The notes: generated from the sequence alone by a model not told the origin. Positions 10,628 through 22,449 are shown, counted from the first letter of the stretch. The stretch: 64,000 bases of DNA from Dolomedes plantarius (GCA_907164885.2 OU015490.1:236087622-236151621), one strand, 5' to 3'. A program made the numbers and translations.

Positions 10628-11560
10628 ATCAAAAAAAGTATCGAAGGTTAGCGTCCCCCAACAGTCGACAAGCCGAATTGAGGGGGGGGGCTTAAGCATA
10701 AAAAAAGAAGAAGCTAGCTATCAGAAAAATGTAGCTCTATATCTAAATCTTACTGAGTAATCTCTTTTCATTATGAACAAGGCGCACACAGGCTAGGGTT
10801 GTATTAACTTCATTTAAACAAAAGTATCGCCAACTACGGAGAAGGCCTGCGCTCCACGGAGAGTAGTATCGGACTTATCGATAAACCGCTGTAATGAACA
10901 AACCTTCGTAACAAGAAAAATGGCAATTCACCGCCAAAAAAAAATAGCCAAGTAGGAGAGAAAAGAGCAGGACGGCCGCTGATTGGACTTAGCCAAGAGT
11001 GACGTGTACGGCGCCGAATATGATTTGCGAACTTCGCTTTGGGCCAGGAGGAGAATTTTTAAGAATTTTCTCACGGGGAAGGATGGGTCACCAACAGATG
11101 TCGAAGATTAAAGACTGGGAAATAGATTGAAAGTGTCCGTGCTATTGTACCTTATGACAATTAAAAAGCAATTTCTACGACCCCTGGATGGAAAACGTCC
11201 GGTCCTTTTTTTAACAGGTCGGCACAAGCCATAAAACATCCAATTATCTGTACGAGTAAATTGCAGTTTTAAATAAAGGAAACTACTTTTAAATTGGGTT
11301 CTTGAAAAAAAATACATTGCTGAACGAAATAGCGGATGCTATCAATAGCTATTACAGGAGTAAAGATATACCATTTTAGACCTCCCACGTAAAAAGAGGG
11401 ACGATACATGAATTACGCTAAAATGCTTATAGCGAAAGATCCTAAGATTAATATTAACATTACAAACAGTAAGGTGATTACATCCTTTAAATTAATAATT
11501 ACTCGTATTTAAAGTAGGTGCAATTAATAAGGAAACTGGAACGATAAAATCCACTTTACA
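10628..11560 (-). repeat. ~930-bp direct repeat, right copy (candidate LTR)
   Basis: Second copy of the 8147-9075 segment. It ends at CCACTTTACA next to a short TATATATA tract into which the Tc1 element at 11572 is inserted. The few-percent divergence from the left copy, judged by eye, argues against a very recent insertion. Confidence 0.55.
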
Positions 11561-12208
11561 ATATATATAGACAGTGTCTCCCAGAAGTATTTGTACACTT
11601 ACGATTATCAATGAAATAGGGGTCAATCCATTAATTAAAATGAATATTTCAGAATGGATATTTAATAAGATGTATAATCTATTCTTAACAAAACTACATG
11701 AAATATTTTGAAAACATAGTAAAACTTTATTTTTAATAAACCAATAATCAAAAAGTAACAAAAACTTTATCTCACAAAAGTCATCTTACACTGAAATATT
11801 TTCGGATAAGTTTACAATTAAAATTATCGTCTGGCGTTTTAATTTTATTTTTGAATTGGGGTGGCATTTAAAATATTGTTTGGCTTTGATTTTTGCTTCC
11901 CTACTCCGTAATATTCTATTTATTATTTAAAAATGGCTCGTAGTCGTAAAGAAGCAAGAAACAGCATTCGAAAATTGATTATTTTTCATCAAAATGGTGG
12001 TACATCAGATCGTAATATTGCTTAATTACTTAATTTATCCCATTCTACTGTGCAGTATGTGATAAAACGCTTTAAAGAAGAAAATCGAATCGAAAACAGG
12101 GTAAGAAAAGGTCTTCCGGCAAAGTTAACAAAAAGTGATCAGACATTCATAATTAGAAAATTTGTGAAAAATCAACGTTTGAGTGCTGTAAAAGTTCCTG
12201 TAGAATTT

Positions 12209-12221
12209 CATAAAACATATT
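12209..12221. repeat. Target-site duplication, copy 1
   Basis: CATAAAACATATT occurs here and at 17008-17020, immediately flanking the non-LTR element. The duplicated sequence belongs to the Tc1 transposase gene. Confidence 0.88.
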
Positions 12222-12254
12222 TTTTTTTTTTAATTAAAAAAATACACATAAAAT

Positions 12255-12283
12255 TCCCGTGTCCCACAAAGTATCACACGGGA
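12255..12283 (-). other. 3'-UTR stem-loop of the non-LTR element
   Basis: TCCCGTGT and ACACGGGA form an 8-bp perfect stem with a 13-base loop, about 25 bases from the A-tail. Stem-loops near the 3' end are template-recognition sites in several LINE groups. That function is inferred here. Confidence 0.6.
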
Positions 12284-12351
12284 CTTACAGAGGTAAGTAT
12301 AAAACACTAAGAAAACATAAGAAACAGACAAAATAAAACAAATAAAAGAAA

Positions 12352-15300
12352 CTAAGAAGAATTACAAATATTTACAATAAATTTACAAAATAAGCCGAAA
12401 GCACACTTCCCAGAAACGAGCAGAGAGAAATTGGGAGGCCAGTTAATATTTAAGTCCTTAAGAGCCAATTTAAAAATATTTCTCTCCCTGCGGTACTTCG
12501 AACACAAAAACAGAACATGTTCAGCATTTTCCTCGCCACCAACGCTGCAATCACAGGGGGTCGCCGAACACAATTTGAATCTACTCAAATAGCTCTTAAA
12601 ATTTCCATGTCCTGTGAGGAACTGAGTCAATTTGTAGTTAGCAAAGAAGTGATGGCAAGAGAGTCTCATTCTAATGGACGGGAAAAATTTCTTGGTTAAA
12701 CTACCATTATTTGAGCTGACGTATTCTTGGTTCCATGACTCCACCATACTCTCAAACATGACCTTCTTAAAAAAAGATTTGGGAATATTGACACTAATGT
12801 CAATTTCAAGCCTTGTAGCGGACTTGGCAAGGAAGTCGGCTCGCTCGTTACCAAAGATACCAGTATGCCCACGAACAAAAGAAAAGAAAACAGAGACGTT
12901 TTTACTTTCAAGGGTTTTGAGTTGCCTTTGAATTTCGACGATAATGCTATTGGCAGAAGAAATATATTTTAAGGTCTCCAAGGATGAAAGTGAATCGGTA
13001 CAAATGAGATAATCTTTGTCAGCACTATCTCGATTCATGATCCATTTAATGGCAAAGTTTAAACATAAAAGTTCAGCTATAAAAACAGTGCATTCATCTC
13101 GAATTCTAAATTGAAAATGCTCGAATTCAATGCCATTTTTGAAGGCAACAAAAGCGAAACCAACCTTGCCATCAATTTTACTGCCATCAGTATAGCAAGA
13201 AACAGGGAAATCATCTGCAGTTTTGTTGCAATAATTAATAACATTGATAGCCTTTCTCTCCGTGGGATGAGGAAGATCAGATGGAGGTAAAACATAATCG
13301 TAACCAGAAGTAGAAGAAGTAGAGAAATTTTCTCTAAAGGCGATATTATGAAGAATGGCAGTGTCGATCGGAGGAAAACCAGAAATTGCATAAACAGATT
13401 CATAGCTTAAGGTGCGATATCCACATATGACTCGCAAGAGAATACGTCTTTGAATGCGTCGGAGATATTTACAATTAATCTTCTTCTTGAGCGCCATACC
13501 CCAAGCTCTAGAGCCGTACAAAATAAAAGGTTCAATGCCTTGCTTATAAATGAGCGAATGGACATCAAACCTGATGCCGTACGTATTACGTGCAATGCGA
13601 CATAAACCACGTTGCAATTTGTCACACTTCTCTGAAATGTAAGATAGGTGTTTTTTCCAAGAAAACTTGCAGTCAAGAAGAACCCCAAGATATTTAAATT
13701 GCCCTACCACAGCCAAGGGAGTTCCGTCGAGAAACAGCTGGAATGCGTCATAAAGAACATTGCGTTTTTCAATAAACATGACTTTGGTTTTAGCAGAGTT
13801 AAATTCCAATTTAAAATCTTTTGACCATTTGGTAGCAAGGTTCAAGGTTTCTTGAGCACAAAGGAAAGTCGCAGGAAGATCCCTACCCTGGAAACAAAAT
13901 AGGAGGTCATCCGCAAAAGCAATAGTATCACAACAGGCAAGTTTATTAAGCTTTATGAGGAGATCGTTAATAATCAAATTCCAAAAGGCAGGTCCAGAAA
14001 CTGAGCCTTGAGGGCAACCCCTCTCAAGCCGATGGATAGTGGAAGCTGATCCCAGTCTCAATTTGGCTACTCTGTCCTTTAAAAAGTCAGCAGCCAGTGA
14101 AAAAATATTCAGTGGTAGTTCCGCTTTTTTAAGAAGGTTGAGAATGCAAGGCCACCAAGCATTGTCGAAAGCGCCTTTTATATCCAGAAAAACCAAGATT
14201 GTGTGCAAATTTTTCTTTTTACCTCTCTGAACAATCTCACTTAAACGTAACAAAGCATCCTCAGTACTCTTCTGAGGTGTAAAGCCGTACTGGTCACTAG
14301 AAAAAAAGTCTCCCCGGCGCAAAAACCAGCAAATTCTGTTAACGAAAAGTTTCTCCAAGACTTACCTAAAGCAGGAAGTAAGCTAATGTATCTTAGATTA
14401 TCCAAATGAGGTATTTTAGACTCATTTCCCTTGGGGATAAGTATCACTTGTGCACACTTCCAAACACGTGGAAAAATACCAACATCCAGACAAATATTAA
14501 AGAGTTTATGGAGAAAAGAAGGAAACAAAAAATGGAACTGTTTAATGATCTCATTTGTGATGGAATCAGGACCAGGTGATTTATTTGGCTGTAGCATAGC
14601 TATAACTGTATTAACTTCATCACAGGTAAAAGGAGGATCGAGAGAAGAAAGGTAAGCGGTTTGAGCAGACCTGCGGTACTCTCTGTGTAAGTCGTTGTCA
14701 TCTTCCTCTGAATCAGAGGGGAAGGATTTTTGAAGCACAGCATTTATTGTCTCTTCTGAAGAGCTTGTTGTTTCTCCTGACGGTAGATGAATACCCGTTA
14801 TTTCAACTGTTTTCATGAAATTTCTTTTAACACCGTAAGTATAAATTTTTTTCCACACATTATTGACATCAATGGTCGAAAGGAATGTCTTCCAAGAGTT
14901 GGATTTAGCGTCAATAAGCATTTGATTATATTCTTTTCTATACTGAAGATATTTACACTTATACAGCTCCCTAAGAATCGAATTTCTTGAACGTTGAAAT
15001 CTACGCCTGGCTGCATTAAGTCTCTTTCTCATACAACCAATATCAACAGACCACCAAGGAACATTGTGCACGCCATGATTTTTAACAGGCATTGAATATA
15101 AGCACGCCTTGAAAAGAACCGAGCCAAATTCTTCAACAATAGTATTAAGACAAGAACCATCAGTACAGCGAATAAGAATGTCAATGAAACGGGCAACATG
15201 GGAGGAGCAAACATTCCGAAAACGACACCAATTAGCTTTCTTTGTATTGAATATTATGAAGGGAATATCTGAAGCGTCGCAACGGTCAGTGGAAAGGCAA

Positions 15301-15967
15301 AATTGAAATTCTATCATCATGTGATCAGAAAGGGATTCATTTGCAGAAAGACACCAGCATGAAGTATCCTCAAGTAAATCAGTACCAACAACTGTAACAT
15401 CAATGTAACTTGAACCTTGGGTGGCACGAAAAGTAGGTCCACAGTCTTCATTTATAACAAATAAGTTGTTGGCAGAAATAAAATCACTTAATTTATATCC
15501 ATGAGCATCAGAAGAGGGACTAAACCAAAGTTCAGATTTACTATTCGAGTCCATACACCAAATCAATCGATTGAGATTTTTGCACGTAAAAACTTGACTA
15601 ATTTTATGAAGATCTAGGTCAATGTTTCTTGAAGGCTCAAAATAGGAGAAAAGAGTGAACGTATTAATTCCAACAGAAACATCCAAAGTGACCATATTAT
15701 AATCTGTATTTTAAGGTCAAGAAAAGCTGAAAGGTCACGCGAACCAACGATAATGGCCGCCTTAACAATGCCGGAATTAGAACCATAGTAAAGTCTATAA
15801 GTACTAGGATAACCAGGAAGAGAACCTTTGTAGCAATGGGGTTCCTGAACAAGAGCACAGTCAATATCATCAGTTTCCATATTTAAAATAAGCTGCTGTG
15901 TCGCAACCTTAGATTTGTGAAGGTTTAACTGAACACACTTAAGAACATGTTTAACAGAATTATCCAT
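12352..15967 (-). pseudogene. ORF2: endonuclease / reverse transcriptase / RNase H polyprotein, two frameshifts
   Basis: The ATG at 15967 overlaps the end of ORF1 by 8 bases (ATGGATAA). Segment 1 (15967 to ~15700) and segment 2 (15695-14355) carry the APE-type endonuclease: CVQLNLHKSK, ALVQEP, LIWCMDSNSKS, and SLSDHMMIEF with the Ser-Asp-His motif. The RT begins with SPGPDSITNEIIK. After a second frameshift near 14355, segment 3 (14358-12352) gives FLDIKGAFDNAWW, GCPQGSVSGP and the catalytic FADD in IAFADDLLF. RNase H follows: CYTDGSKIDG, a Glu in FIAELLCLN, Asp in CTDSLSSLE and RGHTGIFGNERAD. Near the C-terminus is a Cys/His cluster, CDCSVGGEENAEHVLFLC. It makes cDNA by target-primed reverse transcription in the nucleus. 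The two frameshifts could be true decay or assembly error. Confidence 0.9.
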
Positions 15968-16997
15968 AATGAGTTCGAGATTGAATGTTCTTCTTCACAA
16001 AGATATGACTAGGACAACAATCAGAAAAGGGCTCGTGATAGACATCAACTTTATTACGAGCATTATTTGTATTATGATTGAAGCGGATACAATTTACACA
16101 AACTTTTACATTTCTCTTTAGACAATCTTTCGCTTTGTGTTCTTCAGAGCAGTTGAAACAAGCTAATGGTCTAACACATTCAGCAGCACGATGATTGTAC
16201 CCAAGACAATTAAAACATCTATTGATAACAAGAAAATCATCTACTTCACACACACTCCAATTAATTTTTAACCCGGCTTGACGAAGAATGCATTTACGAA
16301 CCATAGGGTGCGTTTCAATAACAACGTGCCTCGTATATTGGAAGTTCTTTAAAGTAAAACGAACTCTGCAGAGATTCGCGTTCTCATCAGATTCAAGGAT
16401 TTTAGGATTTTGTTCAAGAATCACATTCATAAGAACTTCATTAGTTATTTCGTTTGGCACATTTTTAACAAGGATGGTAGGATTCTTTCTCTTTGGCATG
16501 GATATATTTAATTCCGGAGATTTTTCCCCAAGTTCGGTTTGAAGTCGATTCCGATCATTTTCGGAAAAGCACTTAACCAAAACTTTGTTTCCTCCAATGT
16601 TTTTCAAATTGCGTACACCAAGCTTAGCCTCTGTTGGATTTATCTTGAGTTTAATAATCTTCTTGACATCATCTGAAGAACAATTTTCCGAATCAACAAC
16701 AAGACAAAAATCCGAAGACTTTTCTTTAACATTTGTGACACTAGGTGGCGCCACTACACTAGCGTAGCTTGGCTTTGAAATAGCGTCCTTCAAACTTTCT
16801 CTACAAGCCTCCAAAAAATTAACAGCTTTGATTCTCTCGAAATTCTTTTAAATAGAGGATTTTAACTCACCCAAAGCCTGTCTGGCCTCCTCTCGTACTT
16901 GTTTGTTCATATTACAATTTGACTGAAGAGCTGAATCAATTATTTTACATTGTTGTTCAAGAGCTTCGTAAAACACGTCATCCTCCCTAGCCGCCAT
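15960..16997 (-). pseudogene. ORF1: Gag-like RNA-binding protein with zinc knuckles, one stop
   Basis: The ATG at 16997 starts MAAREDDVFYEALEQQ. After ~49 codons an in-frame TAA (16848-16850) interrupts, and the same frame continues to the TAA at 15960-15962, total about 345 codons. The middle is basic. The C-terminal part has tandem CCHC-type knuckles (CFNCLGYNHRAAEC, CFNCSEEHKAKDC, then CVNCIRFNHNTNNA, where the last position is not Cys). It should coat the element RNA. The stop is the only lesion I see. A downstream in-frame TTG is unlikely to be used in an animal. Confidence 0.88.
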
Positions 16998-17007
16998 CTT
17001 GGAATCC

Positions 17008-17020
17008 CATAAAACATATT
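17008..17020. repeat. Target-site duplication, copy 2
   Basis: CATAAAACATATT, identical to 12209-12221. It marks the 5' boundary of the non-LTR element. Confidence 0.88.
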
Positions 17021-18026
17021 CTACTTCAGTTTCACCTGAAACTGTTCGACGAGTTCTCAGAGCAGCTGGATTACATGGGCGTTCTGCCCGTAGAAAAATT
17101 TTTATGAGTGAGAAAAACAGAAAGCTTAGGCTTTCCGTCACACTATCAATGATAAATAAGCCGCAAACGTATTGGAATAATGTCTTATTTACCGATGAAA
17201 GCAAGTTTAACATTTTTGGTTCCGGTGGGCGTATAATTGTATGGAGAAGAAAAAATGAGGAACTTAATCCCAAGAACTCAGTAGGAATAGTTAAGCATGG
17301 CAGTGGAGGTGTCCTTGCGTGGGGGTGCAAGTCAGCATCAGGACTAGGTAATTTGGTATTTATTGATGGCATAATGAATCATGCTGTTTATATAAATATT
17401 TTAAGAGACAATTTAAAATGATCAGCCCAAAATTTGGGTATTGGAAACAACTTTTTTTTTATCAAGATAACGATTCTAAGCACACGTCTCTCAACGTTCG
17501 CCTCTGGTGTCTCTATAATTGTCCACAAGTTTTGAAAACACCACCTCAATCGCCAGATTTAAACCCAATAGAACATACTTTGAGAGAACTGGAGGTTCGA
17601 GTATGAAAACTCGACATTCACATGAAAAGCGAACTAAAAACAATTATGATGGAAGAATGGATGAACATTGATGCAGAAATTACAAAAGAACTAGTGCAAT
17701 CTATTCCCAGACGTTTAAAAGCTGTTGTGGATGCTAAAGGATATCCTATTAAATATTAACTTAATATTAACTATATAATATTTACTAATATTTCGAGATT
17801 TTTTACAAGTGTACGATGACTTTTGTGAGATAAAGCTTTTGTTAATTTTTCATTATTGGTTTCTTAAAAATAAAGTTCTACTATGGTTTTAAAATATTTC
17901 ATGTAGATTTGTTAAGAATAGATTATAGATCTTATTATTAAAAACCCATTCTGAAATATTCATTTTAATTAATGGATAGACCCCTATTTCATTGAAAATC
18001 GTAAGTGTACGAACACTTTTGGGAGC

Positions 18027-18030
<4 letters not shown>

Positions 18031-18091
<61 letters not shown>
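18031..18091. repeat. (TA)n microsatellite
   Basis: About 30 TA units separate the right end of the Tc1 from the left end of a DD41D element. Long Ile-Tyr repeats in conceptual translations here are microsatellite artefacts. Confidence 0.95.
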
Positions 18092-18094
<3 letters not shown>

Positions 18095-18636
18095 GGTGTC
18101 CCAAAACGACCGCATAAACTTTGCACAGCTAGATTCGTCGTTGGGAGTACATAAAAACTGCCCAAAGAAGCGTTCCTGTACGATCCATAGTTTACGAGAA
18201 AAATACGAAAAACAAAGTATGACGTCACTGCCAGTGCAAGAAAAAACACTTTATTGAACATATCAACAGCATGCACAATTTAAAACAGATGTTCAAAGTG
18301 TCCGCCGTGCATGTCGAGGCAGGCTTGAGCACGCCGTGGAATGGCTGTCATCACACGTTGCAGCATCGCGGGGTCCACCGAAGTACAAGCAGCATGCAGA
18401 CGAGCAACTAAGCCCATTTGTGTTGTCACTACGTCTCGATACACCAGTTCCTTGAGATGGCCCCATAGGAAAAAATCCAACGGTGTATGATCTGGCGAAC
18501 GTGTCATAGAACCGGACCCCCACGTCCGATCCAGCGGCCGGGGTATTCCATATCCAGCCAACCACGTACAGGAGCACAGAAATGCGCCGGAGCCCCATCA
18601 TGCTGGAACCAAAGTCCCTGTATTGCCGCTAATGGT
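18092..18636 (-). mobile_element. DD41D-family (mariner-like) transposon fragment
   Basis: Starts with the terminal CAGGGTGTCCCAAAACGACC, the same style of end as at 25526 and 38263. Only the transposase 3' half and this end remain. The other side is cut off where Tigger-like sequence begins near 18638. Confidence 0.8.
18280..18630 (-). pseudogene. DD41D transposase, C-terminal part
   Basis: Reads HDGAPAHFCAPVRGWL (second Asp) in one frame, GRWIGRGG, then after a frameshift SPDHTPLDFFLWGHLKELVY (third Asp) in the next, ending RRAQACLDMHGGHFEHLF at a stop at 18280-18282. The layout follows the DD41D arrangement seen intact at 45078-45436. The HTH region and first Asp are missing, so it is inactive. 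Confidence 0.8.
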
Positions 18637-18637
18637 A

Positions 18638-20817
18638 TGTCATCGAGGAACTCGGTTATCCCGGATTTTACGTTACCCCTTTCCAGAAAATCCCGCTTAA
18701 TACGTTTTTTTCTGAAGACAAGATCAAAATCATTTTTCCTCTACAAGGTTCACACAAACTTTTTCGAGTTCTTTCTTTCAAGAAAAACTTGTTTCTTACC
18801 AGTTTGAAGCATTCTGGCATTCTTTCTGTTCCGTCTTACTGTCCTTTTGTCTGTGTGTGGTAGGCAGGGGGGGGTTTCCTCCCAGCGTCATAATCAGAAG
18901 GGTGGGTGAAGAAAAAAAGCCCGGGACACCGGCAAGTGGTGTAGAATCACGGCAATGCCTTTCGATTCTTCAATCACTCTATGTCAACAAAAGAGAAAGC
19001 GGTGAGGGATCTCTTTTGTTTCGATTGTCCAATGTCCAAACTTCACATGGATAGGGGGGGGGGAGACTATGACCAAACTATGAAACCCACTAAAGTTAGA
19101 ACTGGTTTCAGCTGGTCTGTAAAAGTTCATTTGAGCACCGTAACCATTTTTCTTATTGTCGAGCTTTCTTAACCTGAAGGAAGGATGTCTAAACGAAAAT
19201 GTTTCTTTCTAGCCAAAGAGGCCGAAATCGTAGAAAAAGCTAAAGAATTTCATGGCACTAAAATTGTTCTTGCTAAATCTTTGGGTATTGCATATTCAAC
19301 TTTGCAAACGATTTTAACGCAAGAAGCTTCAATAGAGTTAAGTGCTGAAAAATTCGGAAAATCTGCAAAGAAACGAAAAACTCTTAAGACATCTCCGTAT
19401 GATGATTTTGGAAAAAAATTTAATGGAATGGTTCAAGGAAGCCTCGGCATAAAAATTCCAATAAACGGATCCATCGTTAAAGAAAATGCGTTTGAAATTG
19501 CTGAAAGGCTTAAACTACAAGGCTTCTCTGCATCGAATGGCTGGATCGACAGATTTAAAAAAAGGAACAATTTATGTTTTAAATCTACCTGTGGAGAATC
19601 CGATGGTGTGAGTATTGCAACTGTGCCGCAGTGGAAAGAGAACACTTTGCCAAATTTATTAAAGGAGTACAATCCAAGAGACGTATTCCACGCCGACGAT
19701 ACGGGACTATTTTTCAACTTGTTACCCGACAAAACACTGACGGTCAGAGGCGAAAATTGCCATGGGGGAAAACTTTCAAAAATGCGCTTAACTGTTTTAT
19801 TATGTACTAATGCCGACGGATGTGAGAAATTAACGCCTCTTGTGATCGGAAGAGCAGAGAAACCACGGTGTTTCAAAAATGTGAAAAGTTTACCCACGGA
19901 TTGCGCTTTGAATAAAATGGCGTGGATGACTCAATCGCTGTTTGAAGATTTTCTTCGAAAACTGGATAAAAAATTCGACTACAGAAGCGAAAAATAATTA
20001 TTTTTATTGTTAACTGCGCCTCTCATTTGGATCTTAAATGGAAAAATGTGCGAGTAGAATTTTTTCCAGCAAACTGCACCAGCCAATTTCAACCTTTGGA
20101 TCTAGGAATTATCCGACCATTTAAATCACATTACAGAAACACAACTGGTTAGGTAATCACTTCTTTTTATTGGTTCCGGCGACTTGCATGATGCTTCTTC
20201 AATAAAGATAAATGTTCTGGAAGCTCTGAATTTGATTTCTGCTGCATGTGACAGTGTCGTCAAAAAATGCGTTATCAATGTGTTTAATAAAGCAGGTTTC
20301 TTGGAATCCAACGATGAAATTAGCCCTTCACATTCAGATTACAATGAAACGGAAGAAGAAGATTGCTTGGCTGAAGGTGAAAATCTTCCGGGAGGCGATG
20401 ACACGTATATCGACTGCGACGCACATCTCATCACTTCACAAATTCCATAGATATCTAATTTAATGCCCGCTTCCGATGATAGTGGTGTTGAAGATGAAGA
20501 AGAAACAACGGCGGTTGTAGTACCCACAGCTGATCAAGCAATTCAAACCATAAAAACTGTGAAACAGTTTTTAGTTTCGAATGTAAACCAAGAAGCAAAT
20601 ATGCGAAAAATTGTTAGTATTGAACTTGCTGTAGTTGAAATTGTATCTAAAAGCATAAAATAAGTAAAGATTACACATTTTTTTTCCAATAGTTCATCCA
20701 GTAAGTGTCAATCTTTGAACAATATGATTAGATTTTTTAACCTCGATTTTACGTTTTCCCGTTTCGTACGTTTTTTACCGCTAGTCGCATGAAAAACGTA
20801 AAATCGGGGTTCCACTG
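18638..20817 (+). mobile_element. Tigger/pogo-type transposon, dead
   Basis: The right end is AACCCCGATTTTACG-type TIR ending in CCACTG before TA (20818). The left end near 18650-18690 shares CCCGGATTTTACGTTA and a later TACGTTTTTT but is diverged, so its exact start is uncertain. It contains one decayed transposase gene on the plus strand. It truncates the DD41D fragment on its left. Confidence 0.72.
19185..20663 (+). pseudogene. Tigger-family transposase (CENP-B HTH, DDE_1)
   Basis: The ATG at 19185 gives an N-terminal HTH (KEAEIVEKAKEFHGTKIVLA), a CENP-B-type DNA-binding segment (LQGFSASNGWIDRFKKRNN), then the first catalytic Asp in HADDTGLFF. The 270-codon frame ends at 19997. A one-base shift in the A-run lets the protein continue at ~20000 as FIVNCASH, where the expected Asp of the usual DNC motif is Val. 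The third Asp is kept in QFQPLDLG, spacing DD29D. More C-terminal pieces follow at 20184-20450 (ALNLISAACDSVVKKC) and 20463-20663. The frameshifts and lost Asp make it inactive. Confidence 0.85.
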
Positions 20818-20943
20818 TATATATATATATATATATACAGGTGGTTATCAAAATAGTGGAAACACCTATCAATATCAGTGGTGGTTAAGAATGTGCTTCG
20901 TATTCCTTTAAAAACAAGTCTGGCCACCGGTATTTTTTATATA

Positions 20944-22353
20944 CACTGCTGGCCACCCAAATTGCAACACCAAGAAAGACAAGAGATATCACAACAAAAT
21001 TTATTTTGTAGATAACATGTTGACCAAGTATCAAATGATTAAATTTATAGACATCTGTGAAGTGTGGTTCCTGCCAAAATCAGTAGCCATAGTAGCCGCC
21101 ATTGTTGGCGATCACCGCTGCCACACGCCTTGGCATTGATTCAAAGAGACTTTGGATGAGTTCTTGGGATACAGCAGACCAAGCAGCTTCCACACGTTGC
21201 CAAAGTTGATCTGCTGTGGCAGCTGGGGATGGAATCTGGGTCAATCGTAGAGCAACCATGGACCACATGTTTTCTATCGGCGAAAGATTCGGAGAGCGAG
21301 GCGGCCAGGGAAGCAATTCAATCTGGCGATTGACGAAGAACCGTTGGACAATGCTTGCCACGTGTGGTCGAGTATTATCCTGTTGAAATATGGCTGTGGG
21401 CAATCCCTGAAGGTAAGGAATGACAACTGGCTCCAACACCTCGGAGATGTAGCGCTGGCTGTTTAAAGTACCGGCAATGCATACTAGAGGTGTGCGAGAG
21501 TGATATCCAATACCGCCCCATACCATAATACCCGGTGCAGGACCAGTGTGGCGGTGCATAACGCAGCTGTTCAGCATCCTCTCTTCACGGTGTCTCCACA
21601 CTCGAATGCGACCATCGTGGTGTTGCAGACAGAAGCGTGACTCGTCAGTAAAGACAATTTCATTCCATTCTGCCGTCCACATCCTTCTGTCATCGTACCA
21701 TTGGCGGCGGAGACGTCTGTGGTTCTGCGTCAAGGGTAGACAAAGCAATGGACGTCTTGCGGACAGACCACTCTGCTGTAAACGGCGTCGAATGGTACGC
21801 GCAGACACTAGATGATACGTTACAGACTGCATGAGCTGTGCTGTGGTTCGTGATGTGACTGGGCGATCCGTCACTGCCATGCGCACAATTTGCCTGTCAT
21901 CACGTGAAGTGGTGCGCTGAGGTGGATGCAATCGAACACGCCGGTACCCTCCTGCATCCAACGATCACATATCCGCATTACAGTTGTTTAGTTTCGTCCA
22001 ACACGACTACCGATTGCCCTGAAAGATAATCCACAATCTCGGTAGGCCACTATCCTTCCTCTGTCGAACTCGGATACTTGATCAAAAGATGATCGCTGTT
22101 TTCGACGAGGCATAATTGATCGGTTTTTTTTAAAAAAAACCACAAGAAAAACACAATTGCCGAACTTGAAATCTTCGAAATCTCCAAGCCTTAAATAGCG
22201 CTTTGAAGTGGCGCCACAGGCGCCACAGGCGTGATGTGCGACTGCGCTGAAATTCTAATCATTTGCATATCTCACCTCCGCTAATGCATGTTGTAAATTT
22301 CATGTTATTTGCATGTTTCCTTCAGGGTGTTGCATTTACAGTGGCCAGCAGTG
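20944..22353 (-). mobile_element. Inner Tc1-like transposon, 1.41 kb
   Basis: The TIRs start CACTGCTGGCCAC on both sides, with TA outside each end. It lies in the left part of the older Tc1. It carries one nearly intact transposase on the minus strand. Confidence 0.9.
21080..22113 (-). pseudogene. Tc1-family transposase (DD34E), one stop and one frameshift
   Basis: The ATG at 22113 starts MPRRKQRSSFDQ with a paired HTH region (RIVAYRDCGLSFRAIGSRVG). A TAA occurs where RNQTT would be expected, and a one-base shift falls near 21955. From 21961 to 21080 the frame is open for 293 codons. It has HTH-2 (ARTIRRRLQQSGLSARRP), the first Asp in VFTDESRF, WGGIGYHSRTPLV, the second Asp in FQQDNTRPH and the Glu in LSPIENMW, ending in NNGGYYGY. 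The usual SPD is SPN here, but that Asp is not catalytic. The protein type resembles one I associate with spider genomes. Confidence 0.9.
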
Positions 22354-22449
22354 TAATATAGTGTATGTATTTTTATACTGTCAGGTAGGAGTAATGAAGC
22401 TAAGGGATCGTACTTTTTTTGGGGGGGGAGGGGGGGTGAACAGCGTAAA

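Larger units (their letters stand above)
12222..17007 (-). mobile_element. Nearly complete non-LTR retrotransposon (R1/I group, with RNase H)
   Basis: A 4.79-kb element in antisense orientation inside the Tc1 transposase gene, bounded by a 13-bp target duplication. Its 3' end is an A-run (T-run at 12222-12232). Its 5' end is GGGATTCCAAGATGGCGGC, so the first ATG lies only ~11 bases inside. It has ORF1 (zinc knuckles) and ORF2 (endonuclease, reverse transcriptase, RNase H, Cys-rich tail) in the usual order. Only one stop and two frameshifts are evident by eye, so the copy is young. It must be younger than the Tc1 it disrupts. Confidence 0.9.
11933..17759 (+). pseudogene. Tc1-family transposase (DD34E), interrupted
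   Basis: DNA cut-and-paste transposase. The ATG at 11933 opens an N-terminal HTH region (RKLIIFHQNGGTSDRNIA, then LLNLSHSTVQYVIKRF), with TAA at codon 31 (12023-12025) where the family usually has Gln. Coding resumes after the insertion at ~17021. It shows the first catalytic Asp in LFTDESKF, the second in YQDNDSKH, and the Glu in SPDLNPIE. The spacing fits DD34E. Lesions are the TGA at 17419-17421, a frameshift in the T-run near 17450, and a TGA after LEVRV at 17604-17606. The C-terminus SIPRRLKAVVDAKGYPIKY ends at 17759. All catalytic residues survive, but the gene cannot make protein. Confidence 0.9.
11572..18030 (+). mobile_element. Tc1-like transposon with ~230-bp TIRs, split by a retrotransposon
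   Basis: The left end reads CAGTGTCTCCCAGAAGTATT and the right end, inverted, AGTGGCTCCCAAAAGTGTTC. Homology continues inward for ~230 bp on each side (11572-11803 and 17805-18030), typical of Tc1 elements with long inverted repeats. Both ends sit in TA tracts. Without the 4.8-kb insertion at 12222-17007 the element is about 1.67 kb, a normal Tc1 size. The right end continues into (TA)n at 18031-18090. Confidence 0.88.

Noticed and set aside
16848..17372. 174-codon minus-strand frame
   Set aside because: It spans the junction of Tc1 sequence and the retrotransposon 5' end; only the last ~50 codons are real (ORF1 N-terminus).
19433..19897. 154-codon minus-strand frame
   Set aside because: Shadow of the Tigger transposase on the plus strand.
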